Part shown: piece after piece, positions 6,366 through 14,502 of the stretch
Numbering within the stretch: the first letter of the stretch is position 1
Layout of the letters: every line of letters starts with the position of its first letter
DNA from: Bacteroidales bacterium
GTDB taxonomy: Bacteria > Bacteroidota > Bacteroidia > Bacteroidales > Bacteroidaceae
Assembly: GCA_004556745.1 (NCBI GenBank)
Contig: SFFY01000043.1
Location: forward strand, 1-18,795
Length of the DNA stretch: 18,795 bases
Direction of reading: 5' to 3'
Position numbers and translations under genes: made by a program
The notes under the pieces: model-generated
The model's input: the letters and a program-made list of their open reading frames with translations, nothing else
What the model was told of the DNA's origin: nothing
The model's database searches: none

Positions 6366-9300
6366 TCACTTCACGAGGACTTTATGTCCGTTCACGATAT
6401 TCACGCCCTTTTGCAGCTTGTTGAGTCTGCGGCCGGAGAGGTCGAAAATTGTGGTTTCCCCGTTGCTGCCGCCGAAGATGCTTTCGATGCCAGTCGTCTC
6501 GCCGCTTTCTTCTAAGTAGAATGCCTTGGTGGCGGAACCGTTGGGCACGGTAAGGTAGCACTTGAACTGCGGGCAGGTTACCGTTCCGTCTGTGATGTAG
6601 AAAGCCTGATTGCCGGTAGACTTGTTGGCTGCCAGAACGTAGCTTCCGCTGGGAACGGTAGTGCCGGCTGCTTTGAGGCTGCCTGTCAGCCAGCCGTTTG
6701 TATGATCGGCTCTGCTGCCCTTGTCCCAACCGATGATGGTGTATTTGTTGCCAGCAGTGGACTCGTAAATGTAGGGCTTGTTGTGTTTCATGTCCCCATC
6801 ATCTACCAGTGTCAGAGTGACGCCATTTTCTTCTGCCGCGGAGCAATTGTAGAATGTAATGCCGTCGGGCTTGGTAGAGGGGCAGGGCAGAATAATCGTG
6901 CCATATTGATGAGCAACGGTGAACTGATAGTTAAAGAGCGCACCGTAAGTTGCTACCTGGTTGAGATAATTCTGGATTTTTTGACCGTTCTCACTTGCGT
7001 TGAAGTCATACATTGCTTGAACATCACTTTCATTGATAGTCTGAGCTGCTGCTATGGCGTCGTTGATTTCAGTAGGATGATGGTCAAATTCGCTCGGTCC
7101 CACTACGATAGACCCCTCGAGAATGTCGAACGGGGCGGCAGCTTTGAGCGCCTCAAAGATAGGACGGATAACTGCTTCCGCCTTATCAATGGTCGGGAAC
7201 GTCAGGTTCGAGCCTCGGTGAGTCTCGTTCTTTGTCCATGCCCAAATAGGCTGATTGTCATCTTGTCCCGAGTTAATGGTCAAGAATATAGTTCCCTCAG
7301 GATCGATGCTGAAACCTTTCTGATTGTTGTTGCAAGGCAGATAGTAGAATGAGCCGGCACTTCCTGCTGCTACGAGCGTATTGACGGTATTGTAAGTTTG
7401 GGCTCCGCTGAAAGTGGGCATATACGAATCGGCGGCTTTGTTGCGGAGCTTGAAACTAAATACGCCTGCGTTGAAAGAGGGGTAGATGTACCACACAAAT
7501 TCGTTGCCATTGTCTATCGTGATATTGCTTTCGTTGTTTGTGGTGTAAGCCTCGTAACCAGTATTGCCGGCGTTGGCCTTTGCGCGCCAAGTGGCAGAGC
7601 CCAAATCGCTGCGGATACCTGTGGGCTTCTCAATGGTTGCGCTCGAAATGGGGAAGGGGAACGTGATGTTCATCGTGGCCGTGTAGTTGTCGCCGTCCTT
7701 TACAAAGTGGGCGTTGCTCAGCGTATGGCCTGCGATGCCACCGAGGGTGGGAAGATAAGTATGCTGCTCGCCCCAACCTGTTACGTACGTACCGGAATAC
7801 GTTGCGCCATTGGCGTCAGTCAGCGTGTAAGCAATCGATACGCCGTCTACGAATTCAACGGGATAGAGACTCCAGTCGTTATTGCCATTGAGGGAGGTTA
7901 CTTTGCCGCTTTCCCAGAATGCGAGGGTGTTTCCGGCACCGTTGTTGTCGACGATAGACCCAAAGCCATTGTCGTACAAGTTCCAGCCGATGTGCGTGGC
8001 TTCTTCGTTGATGTTATACAATTTGTAACTTGCGCCTTCGAAGAATTTTCCAGTGGTCAGATTGCTCGTTATGTATTTGCCGGTGGCAAACTGAATGTCA
8101 TAAACGCCGTCTGTGCCGGTGTTGAAGAAACGTACCAAGTACTGCTTGCTGTCCTCGGGCGTCAGACCGTTGATGCCGGTAGTTGCGGACGCACGCATCA
8201 GCGTGTTTTCGCCGTTGTCGTAAATGGGCGATTCGCCACCACGCGTTTGTGTCATGATATACCAATGCGCGTTGTCGCCGGCAGCTGTGGCAGGTTCTAA
8301 AAAGTCTGCTTTGGTAGTAGAAACACTGACGAACTTGTCTGTGGGCAAGCTGGGCTCTTGTTCTTCATAGCCCCAGCCTTGATAAACAATCGTTATGCCG
8401 GTGGCGTCATATTGTACAGACGTTTCACTGGACAGTGGCGTGAGAGTGCCTTCCGCATTTTTGTACCAAACTGCAATGGAATTGATATTGCTTGAGATGT
8501 CAGCGCCCCAAGTCATCACTTTCTTCTTGATAGTCGTATTGATGCGCGGGCAGCCCGTGCGTACAGGCTGGTCGGTTACCACCACATTGAGATTCCACTG
8601 TCGGTTACCTTTGGTTACAGACGTAAAGTTCGTGTTGATGACACCATTTTCGCCAATATACCACTTCTGGGCACCTCCGTCGTTCATGTTAAAATCTGTG
8701 CGCCCCGTTATGCTCAGAGTTCCATTTGTCCAAACTGTTGCCACGCCGTCAATTTCTGTTCCTTTTAATGATATTGAATAATTAACGCTTGCAATCGCAT
8801 AATCCTCCACAAGAATAGAACCAGCCCATTGACCGATGTTAGACGTAACGTTCGACGTGCTGCCAATTACCCAAATGCCGCCACTGTCGGAAGTGTCTGT
8901 ACTGGTGTTGACAGCCGTGGTTACTGTTCCAACGTTCTCGAATTTATAGACAGGGCCGTTGTTGCTTTCACGGCCCGGAGTCGCAGTTGACTCTTTTCCA
9001 TCAGCGTCAAATACGCGCGTGCCGGTGTTCCAAGTCCACACCGTTCCTCCAAATGCGGGTTGGATGAACGGCGCAATCTCGCCGTCATCGAAAGTCCACA
9101 GGTCGCAGCCCTGCGTTTTGGAAGTATGAACGTTGACTTTCATGTAGGGACAGGCACTGGTGGCAGAGCCATTGTTGTTCAAGCTGACACGAGACGTGCC
9201 GTTCGGGCGGATTGCCCAGCTGTACTTCGTGGCGTTGGTCTGATCGAGTGTCCAATAGGTAGTGGCAGTTGCGTCGAAAGTAATGGTAGAACCTGAAGTG

Positions 9301-9572
9301 TTGGCCTCTGCATTAATGTATTTTCCCGTTTGAACACTTCTGAGGTAGTACTGCCCCTCTGTGCCAGTTGCTTCAAGAGTGAAGAATGTACCTGTTGCAT
9401 GGCGGCCCTGAAGCGTAGTGCCGTCATCGCCCAAATAACCTGTGTGGTCAGTAGCTAAACACTTAATTAAATACTGCGTGCCGGCCACGGGGGCTGTTGT
9501 AATAATTTTTGCCCCAACTTCCACTGCAAAACAGAGTAGAAGCGACATTAATAATAAATTTACTTTTCTCAT
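6366..9572 (-). CDS. Large secreted beta-rich protein with a C-terminal sorting-like tail
   Basis: A 1068-aa protein, predicted to be exported; function unknown. Residues 1-21 form a signal peptide (MRKVNLLLMSLLLCFAVEVGA). The next roughly 150 residues (GTQYLIKC, GYLGDDG, YYLRSVQTGKYI, YWTLDQ) look like a beta-trefoil/ricin-like unit similar in style to the N-terminal repeats of the 1309-aa neighbour. A second such unit appears mid-protein (YDIQFATGKYITSN, GWNLYDNGFGSIVDNN). A helical stretch (AEAVIRPIFEALKAA to NGQKIQNYL) precedes a C-terminal beta domain from about 879, with YGTIILPC and NKPYIYES, of a kind often seen before sorting tails in Bacteroidales. The tail (1039-1068) has FDLSGRRL, LQKGVNIVNG and ends VLVK. 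It is the first gene of a locus with the 59-aa peptide and the 1309-aa protein; a host- or glycan-binding role is inference. Confidence 0.9.
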   Translation of the reverse strand: MRKVNLLLMSLLLCFAVEVGAKIITTAPVAGTQYLIKCLATDHTGYLGDDGTTLQGRHATGTFFTLEATGTEGQYYLRSVQTGKYINAEANTSGSTITFDATATTYWTLDQTNATKYSWAIRPNGTSRVSLNNNGSATSACPYMKVNVHTSKTQGCDLWTFDDGEIAPFIQPAFGGTVWTWNTGTRVFDADGKESTATPGRESNNGPVYKFENVGTVTTAVNTSTDTSDSGGIWVIGSTSNVTSNIGQWAGSILVEDYAIASVNYSISLKGTEIDGVATVWTNGTLSITGRTDFNMNDGGAQKWYIGENGVINTNFTSVTKGNRQWNLNVVVTDQPVRTGCPRINTTIKKKVMTWGADISSNINSIAVWYKNAEGTLTPLSSETSVQYDATGITIVYQGWGYEEQEPSLPTDKFVSVSTTKADFLEPATAAGDNAHWYIMTQTRGGESPIYDNGENTLMRASATTGINGLTPEDSKQYLVRFFNTGTDGVYDIQFATGKYITSNLTTGKFFEGASYKLYNINEEATHIGWNLYDNGFGSIVDNNGAGNTLAFWESGKVTSLNGNNDWSLYPVEFVDGVSIAYTLTDANGATYSGTYVTGWGEQHTYLPTLGGIAGHTLSNAHFVKDGDNYTATMNITFPFPISSATIEKPTGIRSDLGSATWRAKANAGNTGYEAYTTNNESNITIDNGNEFVWYIYPSFNAGVFSFKLRNKAADSYMPTFSGAQTYNTVNTLVAAGSAGSFYYLPCNNNQKGFSIDPEGTIFLTINSGQDDNQPIWAWTKNETHRGSNLTFPTIDKAEAVIRPIFEALKAAAPFDILEGSIVVGPSEFDHHPTEINDAIAAAQTINESDVQAMYDFNASENGQKIQNYLNQVATYGALFNYQFTVAHQYGTIILPCPSTKPDGITFYNCSAAEENGVTLTLVDDGDMKHNKPYIYESTAGNKYTIIGWDKGSRADHTNGWLTGSLKAAGTTVPSGSYVLAANKSTGNQAFYITDGTVTCPQFKCYLTVPNGSATKAFYLEESGETTGIESIFGGSNGETTIFDLSGRRLNKLQKGVNIVNGHKVLVK

Positions 9573-9612
9573 AGTTTAAATATTTAGAGGTTCTTAAATG
9601 TTCATATTCATA

Positions 9613-9872
9613 CAACGTTTGTGCCTGGAAGGCAGTACGCCTTTTGCGGTGTACAAATTGCATGTCCTGTGGCGTAGTGCCACTTCTTTGAGATTTTCGG
9701 CTGCGCTCGGCAATTCAAGTAAACTTGATTGCGCTCGCTTGCACGAAAATTCCAGGCACATCGTCCTCGCTCCGTCTATCCGGGCACTTCGTACCCGGTT
9801 ACTATCGCTACGCTCTGTAGTGCCTTCCAGGCACTTAACGCATAATTTCACGCTCGCCTTGCACAAACGTGG
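9613..9872. repeat. Block of nested inverted repeats upstream of the 1068-aa protein gene
   Basis: An outer 10-bp inverted repeat pairs ACGTTTGTGC (9615-9624) with GCACAAACGT (9861-9870). A partly overlapping 14-bp pair matches GTGCCTGGAAGGCA (9621-9634) with TGCCTTCCAGGCAC (9821-9834). TTCCAGGCAC also occurs at 9750-9759. Inside are TCAAGT/ACTTGA at 9715-9728 and CCGGG/CCCGG at 9780-9798, and several GCGCTCG-like words. The base composition is higher in GC than the AT-rich intergenic DNA on its right. It lacks a transposase and clear target duplications. It has the look of a dispersed intergenic repeat; copy number cannot be judged here. Confidence 0.65.
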
Positions 9873-10066
9873 CTATGTGCAGCAACGGAGATAGCGCCTG
9901 CCTTGGCTTAGTTTCTACGCAGGGCAGGGGGAATGCTACAAGGTTAAAAATAAATTGTGGCAAGCAAAGCCATAAGGCAACATGTTTGGCATTGCCAAAT
10001 TAGATCAAGTCGTTTTAGAAATGGTATCAGATATGGGCTTTTTGGCTTGTACTGCCTTATCAGCTG

Positions 10067-10099
10067 CAAATTTACGCGGTTTTTTATAGACCTTCCAAA
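10067..10099 (-). promoter_or_regulatory. Candidate promoter reading toward the 1068-aa secreted protein
   Basis: On the minus strand TTTG (10099-10096) is followed after 21 bp by TAAATTTG (10074-10067), a match to the Bacteroidetes TTTG / TAnnTTTG pattern. Transcription would start near 10060, giving a leader of nearly 490 nt that contains the whole 9613-9872 repeat block before the start codon at 9572. No better -7 match was seen closer to the gene. Confidence 0.45.
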
Positions 10100-10148
10100 T
10101 ATTTTATTCGTTTTTTGTAAGTTTCTTATATTAGAATCAACGATTTTT

Positions 10149-10244
10149 AGTAAACAAGTAAACGAGTAAACGAGTAAACGAGTAAACGAGTAAACGAGTA
10201 AACGAGTAAACAAGTAAACAAGTAAACAAGTAAACGAGTAAACA
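10149..10244. repeat. Tandem octamer array, 12 units of AGTAAACR
   Basis: Twelve consecutive 8-bp units alternate between AGTAAACG and AGTAAACA, in the order A, then six G, then three A, one G, one A. A hairpin CAAGACA/TGTCTTG (10243-10260) follows at once. Inverted copies of the related octamer AGTAGACG lie at 10290-10300 and 10315-10324, so the region could fold back on itself. The same octamer family recurs at 13841-13872. On the minus strand the array reads as a Leu/Val/Tyr/Ser/Phe-rich peptide, which I take as meaningless. Confidence 0.92.
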
Positions 10245-10289
10245 AGACAGAGATGTCTTGCTAATTTATATTTTACATAAGAAACTTGT

Positions 10290-10324
10290 CTCGTCTACTC
10301 GTTTTCTTTGAAAACTCGTCTACT
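10290..10324. repeat. Inverted octamer copies beside the MurF-Alr stop codon
   Basis: CTCGTCTACT occurs at 10290-10299 and again at 10315-10324; these are reverse-complement copies of the AGTAGACGAG variant of the octamer family. Between them GTTTTC and GAAAAC (10301-10315) can pair as a short stem. On the minus strand this is 19-53 nt beyond the MurF-Alr stop and might act as a weak 3' hairpin, but there is no proper U-tract. Confidence 0.6.
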
Positions 10325-10342
10325 AATAAATGAAGATATTTT

Positions 10343-12817
10343 CTATTGAAAATAAACGCGCTTCACGCGGTTGCTCACAGAGGTCAGCACTTCGTAAGGA
10401 ATAGTTCCGAGCAAATCTGAAAGAACCGTGACGGGCAGGGCGTCGCCGAATATCTCCACGCTGTCGCCCTCGCGGCAAGGAATGTCGGTAACGTCGATCA
10501 TGCAAACGTCCATGCAGATGTTGCCCACGTAGTCCGCTTTCTGTCCGTTCACGAGGCAATAGCCGTGGCGGTTGCCGAGGTGGCGGTTAAGGCCGTCGGC
10601 GTAACCGATAGGAATGGCGGCGATGCGCGAGGGACGGTCAAGGACGGTCTTGCGGCTGTAACCCACGCTATCGCCTGCCGGCACGTCGCGGATTTGCAGG
10701 ATCGTGGTGCGCAGGGTGGCTACATTGTGGAGCACGCGGTTGTCGATAGGGTCGATGCCGTAAAGTCCGAGACCGAGGCGCACCATGTCAAGATGGCGTT
10801 CGGGGAAACGCTCGATGCCCGCAGAGTTGCAGATGTGGCGCAGAATTTTGTGCGGGAAAGCGGCTTGCAGCGTGCGCGAAGCCTCGTCGAAGAGTTTGAA
10901 TTGTTTTTCTGAAAAGTCGTCGAAACCATCGGAGTCTGCACCTACGAAATGGCTGAACACGGAGCGCGGAATAAGAGCCCGCTGGTGCGAAAGCCGGTCT
11001 ATTAGCACGGGAATGTCTGTCTTCGGGTTAAAGCCGAGGCGGTGCATTCCCGTGTCGAGTTTCAGGTGGACGGGGAAGTCGGTGATGCCTTGGCGGCGTG
11101 CGGCGCGGATGAGCGCATCGAGGAGGTTGAAACTATAGATCTCGGGTTCGAGTTCATATTCGAAGAGCGTGCCGAACGCCGACATTTCCGGGTTCATCAC
11201 GATGATGCCCGCCGTGATGCCCGCGCGGCGCAACTCTGCGCCTTCGTCGGCCACGGCAACGGCGAGATAGTCCACGCCGCGCTCTTGCAGCGTCTTGGCA
11301 ATCTCCACGCTGCCAGCGCCGTAGGCCGAGGCCTTCACCATACAGGTGAGTTTCGTTTCCGGCTTCATGAATGAGCGGTAAAAGTGCAAATTCTCCGCAA
11401 TCGCTTCAAGGTTTACGTCGAGTGTGGTTTCGTGAACGCGCAGCGAGAGGGCTTTTGCGATTTGCTCGAAGCCGAAGTTGCGTGCGCCTTTCAGGAGAAT
11501 AATTTCGTCGTGGATAGTGTCCAGTTCGCCGCTTTCCAGCAGTGCCTCCGAAGTGGGATAGAAAGATTTTTTTATGGGAAAGAGCGTGTGGGCGGCAGAA
11601 ATGGCAGGCCCCACGCCGATGAGGCGTTCCACGCCGCGGCTTTTCAGCATTTCCGCCACTTTCGCGTAAAGTTCTTCTGCGGGAATGCCCGTTTGGAATA
11701 TGTCGGAGAGAATGAGCGTGCGCCCTTTCGCGGCCTGTTCCTTGGCGCGGCGGTTCATGAAGTCGAGGGCTATGTCGAGTGCGGCGGCGTCAGAATTATA
11801 GGCGTCGTTGATAAGCGTGCAGCCCCGCACCCCTTGCACCACTTCGAGGCGCATCGCCACGGGTTCGAGCAACGCCATGCGCCGCGCAATGTCGGCCGGC
11901 GTGAGGCCGAGGTAGAGGCAGACGCAGAGCGCCGTGATGCTGTTCTGTATCGAGGCTTCATCGGCGAAGGGGAGGGTGTAGGAGGCCGCCGTGCCGTTGA
12001 AAAAGTAGGCGATGCGCGTTTTCCCATCTTCTGTCGGCTCGATGGCGCGTACGAAGACCGTGGCATTTTCGTCTTTCCGCGACCAACCGAACAGTTGGCC
12101 GCCAAAGCCGAAGTCGTGCACGCTCTCCGCTACCACTGGCTCGTCGGCATTGTAAATCAGCACCTTTGCATCTTTGAAGAGCAAGAGTTTCTCGTGGCAT
12201 TTCTCCTGTATCGTGGAAAAGTTTTCCTGATGCGCGGGACCGATGTTGGTCATCACGCCGATGGTCGGCTGGATAATGGCACGCAGCGCCTGCATCTCGC
12301 CCGGTTGCGATATGCCAGCTTCAAAAACGCCGATGCGACTGCGCTCATCGAGCAGCCAGACTGAGAGCGGCACGCCCACTTGCGAGTTGTAGCTGCGGGG
12401 CGAGCGCGTCACGTTCATCGAAAGCATCAGCAACTGGTAAATCCATTCCTTCACAACCGTTTTGCCGTTAGAGCCGGTGATGCCAATGACGGGCAAAACG
12501 TACTCCTCGCGGTGTCGCTCGGCGAGGCGCTGCAGGGCTTTGAGGGGACTGAGCACGCGCAGGAAATTAGCATCGGGATAGTCCGTCTCGTGATTTTCGG
12601 GCACCGTGCCGACCACGAAATTGCGCACGCCCCGGCGGTAGAGGTCGGGGATATATTTGTGCCCGTCGCCAACGGGAGTGCGGAGGGCGAAGAAAAGGGT
12701 TGTTTCGGGGAAAGCCAGCGAGCGGCTGTCGGTCAGCAACCAGTCGATGCGGGCTTCGGCATTGCCGAAACGCCGCGCGCCGATGAGGGCGGTTACTTTT
12801 TCAAGAGAATAAAACAT
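10343..12817 (-). CDS. murF-alr: Bifunctional UDP-MurNAc-tripeptide:D-Ala-D-Ala ligase / alanine racemase
   Basis: An 824-aa fusion of two cytoplasmic peptidoglycan-precursor enzymes, a known arrangement in Bacteroidetes. The Alr half makes D-alanine from L-alanine; the MurF half adds D-Ala-D-Ala to UDP-MurNAc-tripeptide using ATP. MurF spans about 1-455: the ATP loop GITGSNGKT is at 112-120, the Mur ligase stretch EAGISQPGEM at 166-175, and NDAYNSD at 338-343. Alr spans about 465-824: the PLP lysine is Lys495 in MVKASAYG, the substrate-side LKLDTGMHRLG is at 586-595, the catalytic tyrosine is Tyr720 in VGYSRKT, and IGYADGLNR and GNICMD follow. All key residues look intact. D-Ala-D-Ala ligase (ddl), which acts between the two halves, is not in this window. 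The gene lies 51 bp after the GSCFA gene on the same strand, so the two are probably co-transcribed. Confidence 0.97.
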   Translation of the reverse strand: MFYSLEKVTALIGARRFGNAEARIDWLLTDSRSLAFPETTLFFALRTPVGDGHKYIPDLYRRGVRNFVVGTVPENHETDYPDANFLRVLSPLKALQRLAERHREEYVLPVIGITGSNGKTVVKEWIYQLLMLSMNVTRSPRSYNSQVGVPLSVWLLDERSRIGVFEAGISQPGEMQALRAIIQPTIGVMTNIGPAHQENFSTIQEKCHEKLLLFKDAKVLIYNADEPVVAESVHDFGFGGQLFGWSRKDENATVFVRAIEPTEDGKTRIAYFFNGTAASYTLPFADEASIQNSITALCVCLYLGLTPADIARRMALLEPVAMRLEVVQGVRGCTLINDAYNSDAAALDIALDFMNRRAKEQAAKGRTLILSDIFQTGIPAEELYAKVAEMLKSRGVERLIGVGPAISAAHTLFPIKKSFYPTSEALLESGELDTIHDEIILLKGARNFGFEQIAKALSLRVHETTLDVNLEAIAENLHFYRSFMKPETKLTCMVKASAYGAGSVEIAKTLQERGVDYLAVAVADEGAELRRAGITAGIIVMNPEMSAFGTLFEYELEPEIYSFNLLDALIRAARRQGITDFPVHLKLDTGMHRLGFNPKTDIPVLIDRLSHQRALIPRSVFSHFVGADSDGFDDFSEKQFKLFDEASRTLQAAFPHKILRHICNSAGIERFPERHLDMVRLGLGLYGIDPIDNRVLHNVATLRTTILQIRDVPAGDSVGYSRKTVLDRPSRIAAIPIGYADGLNRHLGNRHGYCLVNGQKADYVGNICMDVCMIDVTDIPCREGDSVEIFGDALPVTVLSDLLGTIPYEVLTSVSNRVKRVYFQ

Positions 12818-12868
12818 ATCGAGATTTTATTTGCAAGCATTTTATAAGGGTGGGCAACCATACAATTA

Positions 12869-13828
12869 TTATATATGTAGGTCGCGCCATTTGTCTTCAA
12901 ATTCTTTTTCCATCTTTGCCTTGCGCTCGTTGAGGCTTGCCTGCGCGGCGGCATCGGCATGAAGCGGACGGTGGGCGGTGAGGCGCAGTAGCCGTGCCTT
13001 GTCGGCGGCATATTCCGAAAGTTGCGGCGAGAAAGCCCATTGCTGCACGCGTTGCCAGATGTATTCCTCGGTTTGCGGCGCGAGGTGGATAAGGTCTGGT
13101 GCGTAGAAACGGTAGTCGCGCAACTCGTCTTCCACTATTTCGTAAGCGGGGAAATACGTTGCCGCCTCGGGTATTTGCCTGCACAGCGCGTCGGTAGCCA
13201 AGAGCAGCCGCGCCTTTTGCAGCCGGCTTTCGTGGAAACCCCATTTGGCATAGCGGTAGGGACTTACGGTGAAGGCGATGCGCAGGGTGGGGCGCAGGCG
13301 GCGCAACTCTGCCAGCAGCGGCAGCCAGCGCCGCACGATTTGCTCGGAAGAAAGGTCTTCTTCGTCAAAGTCCGAGGCGAGTTCCTTATGGCAATTTGCT
13401 ACGGCCATACCTGTCTCGCGCAGGCGGAACAGACGCGAGGTGCCGAAGGTGACGCACAGCAGGTCGGCCTTGCGCAGCACGCGCCGCGCCTCTGCCAATG
13501 CCGTGTTCACGCTTTCGCGGCAAGCGTCCTCGGTGGGCGCGGAGAAGGCTCCTGCGTGCCGCCAGCTGTGCCATAGTCCGTCGCGTCCCCGAAATAGTGC
13601 GCCGTCGGCGCGCGCCGTTTCGCTTAATAGGAGTTCCAACGCCGCTGCAATGCTTTCGGGATTATAGAGCACGCCGAACGGATTTGCCGACACGTGTCCC
13701 TCGGGCAGGCTTTGCGCAAAGCGTGCGCCCATATTGTCGGCAAAGCAAGAGCCGAGCAGCATCACGTGTGAGCGGGGCGAGAGAAAGGCCTCCGCCGCAG
13801 GCGTTTCGACAGGCGTGTACCAATTCAT
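12869..13828 (-). CDS. GSCFA-domain protein (SGNH-hydrolase-like), function unknown
   Basis: A 319-aa protein of the GSCFA family, named for the motif seen here at residues 26-30 in MLLGSCFADNMGARF. Later family-type blocks are TFGTSRLFRL (about 127-136), VANCHKEL (143-150), FTVSPYRY (186-193) and FYAPDLIHLAPQTEEYIW (241-258). The Ser in GSCFA together with Asp245 and His248 in DLIH has the look of an SGNH/GDSL hydrolase active site; activity is not established. No signal peptide is evident. I start at MNWYTP; the in-frame Met 15 codons upstream would translate the octamer repeat (FTCLLVYSS) and is unlikely. The pairing with murF-alr, 51 bp downstream, suggests a role linked to the cell envelope; that is inference. 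The C-terminus (about 298-319) is highly charged. Confidence 0.9.
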   Translation of the reverse strand: MNWYTPVETPAAEAFLSPRSHVMLLGSCFADNMGARFAQSLPEGHVSANPFGVLYNPESIAAALELLLSETARADGALFRGRDGLWHSWRHAGAFSAPTEDACRESVNTALAEARRVLRKADLLCVTFGTSRLFRLRETGMAVANCHKELASDFDEEDLSSEQIVRRWLPLLAELRRLRPTLRIAFTVSPYRYAKWGFHESRLQKARLLLATDALCRQIPEAATYFPAYEIVEDELRDYRFYAPDLIHLAPQTEEYIWQRVQQWAFSPQLSEYAADKARLLRLTAHRPLHADAAAQASLNERKAKMEKEFEDKWRDLHI

Positions 13829-13840
13829 AATATTCTTTTT

Positions 13841-13872
13841 AGTAGACGAGTAAACGAGTAGACAAGTAAACA
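13841..13872. repeat. Tandem octamer array, 4 units (second locus)
   Basis: The units are AGTAGACG, AGTAAACG, AGTAGACA and AGTAAACA, the same family as the 12-unit array at 10149-10244. Inverted relatives follow at about 13920-13947 (TACTTGTTTGCTCG and GGTTTACTC). The latter overlaps the end of the phosphodiesterase gene, whose TAA stop is part of an octamer-like GAGTAAAC. The array ends 13 nt upstream of the GSCFA start codon, so it may sit in that gene's leader. Confidence 0.85.
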
Positions 13873-13943
13873 AGGCAAGTCATTCTGTAAAAATACATTG
13901 TATAATATCTCTGACTCTCCTACTTGTTTGCTCGCCAACCGGT

Positions 13944-14468
13944 TTACTCAAAAATTTTCAGCAATGAAACCTTGCCGTCCTCATAAAGCGCAACCGTCGG
14001 TTCGTTTCCCCCCTTCGGGAAAGTGGGTGAACCCGTGTTGCAGATGAGCGGCCGGCCATCGGCAGCAGGCACAATGTGCGGCAGATGCGTATGGCCGTAA
14101 AAGAAGTAGTCGATGCCTTCGAGCGCGGGCATCTTTTCTTCGTTGTAGATATGCCCGTGCGTGAGGAAGATGCGGCGCGTGCCGTCGGCGATTAGCGCGT
14201 AGTCGGCCATGATGGGGAAGCGGAGCAGCATTTGGTCCACTTCTGAGTCGCAGTTGCCGCGCACGGCAATGATGTGCCCCGCGTGGCGGTTGAGCAGCGC
14301 GGCGATGCCCGGCGCGTCCAAGCCTTGCGGCACGCCGTTGCGCGGCCCGTAGTTGAGCAGGTCGCCGAGCAGGCAGAGGAGGTCGCATCTGTGTTGATCA
14401 AAAAGTTGCACCACGCGCTCGGCGGCGGGCAGCGCACCGTGTATGTCGGAGGCAATGAGCAGTTTCAT
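13944..14468 (-). CDS. yfcE: YfcE/MJ0936-family metallophosphodiesterase
   Basis: A 174-aa cytoplasmic calcineurin-like phosphoesterase of the small MJ0936/YfcE type, which hydrolyses phosphodiesters using two metal ions, usually Mn or similar. All signature blocks are present and correctly spaced: SDIHG with Asp8 and His10; LLGDLLNYGPRN with Asp36; VRGNCDSEVD with Asn72; LTHGHIY with His104 and His106; FYGHTHLP with His126 and His128; and NTGSPTFPKGG near the end. The length is normal for the family. The physiological substrate is unknown. The gene has its own upstream region with a TAACTTTG element. Its stop codon lies in octamer-repeat-like sequence, and 115 bp separate it from the GSCFA start, so co-transcription with the cell-wall genes is possible but not shown. 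Confidence 0.93.
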   Translation of the reverse strand: MKLLIASDIHGALPAAERVVQLFDQHRCDLLCLLGDLLNYGPRNGVPQGLDAPGIAALLNRHAGHIIAVRGNCDSEVDQMLLRFPIMADYALIADGTRRIFLTHGHIYNEEKMPALEGIDYFFYGHTHLPHIVPAADGRPLICNTGSPTFPKGGNEPTVALYEDGKVSLLKIFE

Positions 14469-14494
14469 ACGGGAAAATGGCGTTAATTACGTTG

Positions 14495-14502
14495 CAAAGT
14501 TA
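14495..14502 (-). promoter_or_regulatory. Candidate -7 element for the phosphodiesterase gene
   Basis: On the minus strand this is TAACTTTG, an exact TAnnTTTG match, 26 nt upstream of the start codon. The nearest upstream TTG is 27 bp away, which is too far, so the -33 part is not convincing. Confidence 0.5.

Larger units (their letters stand above)
9573..10342. other. Gene-free 770-bp interval with repeat elements and a candidate long leader
   Basis: No credible protein gene; the reading frames here translate repeats. It holds a nested inverted-repeat block (9613-9872), a 15-bp palindrome TTTGGCATTGCCAAA (9985-9999), a candidate minus-strand promoter (10067-10099), a 12-unit octamer array (10149-10244), a small hairpin (10243-10260) and inverted octamer copies (10290-10324) just downstream of the MurF-Alr stop codon. 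Confidence 0.75.

Noticed and set aside
9594..9894. Overlapping 90-98-aa reading frames on both strands in the nested repeat block
   Set aside because: Both follow the inverted-repeat sequence, lack domains and have no ribosome-binding or promoter context.
9944..10213. An 89-aa minus-strand frame beginning with FTRLLVYSFTRLL
   Set aside because: The front part is the octamer array translated; nothing else supports it.
11384..12364. A 326-aa plus-strand reading frame opposite MurF-Alr
   Set aside because: It is an antisense shadow of a gene with intact active-site motifs.
13829..13873. Upstream start for the GSCFA protein
   Set aside because: The 15 extra residues translate the octamer array; the family N-terminus fits the start at 13828.
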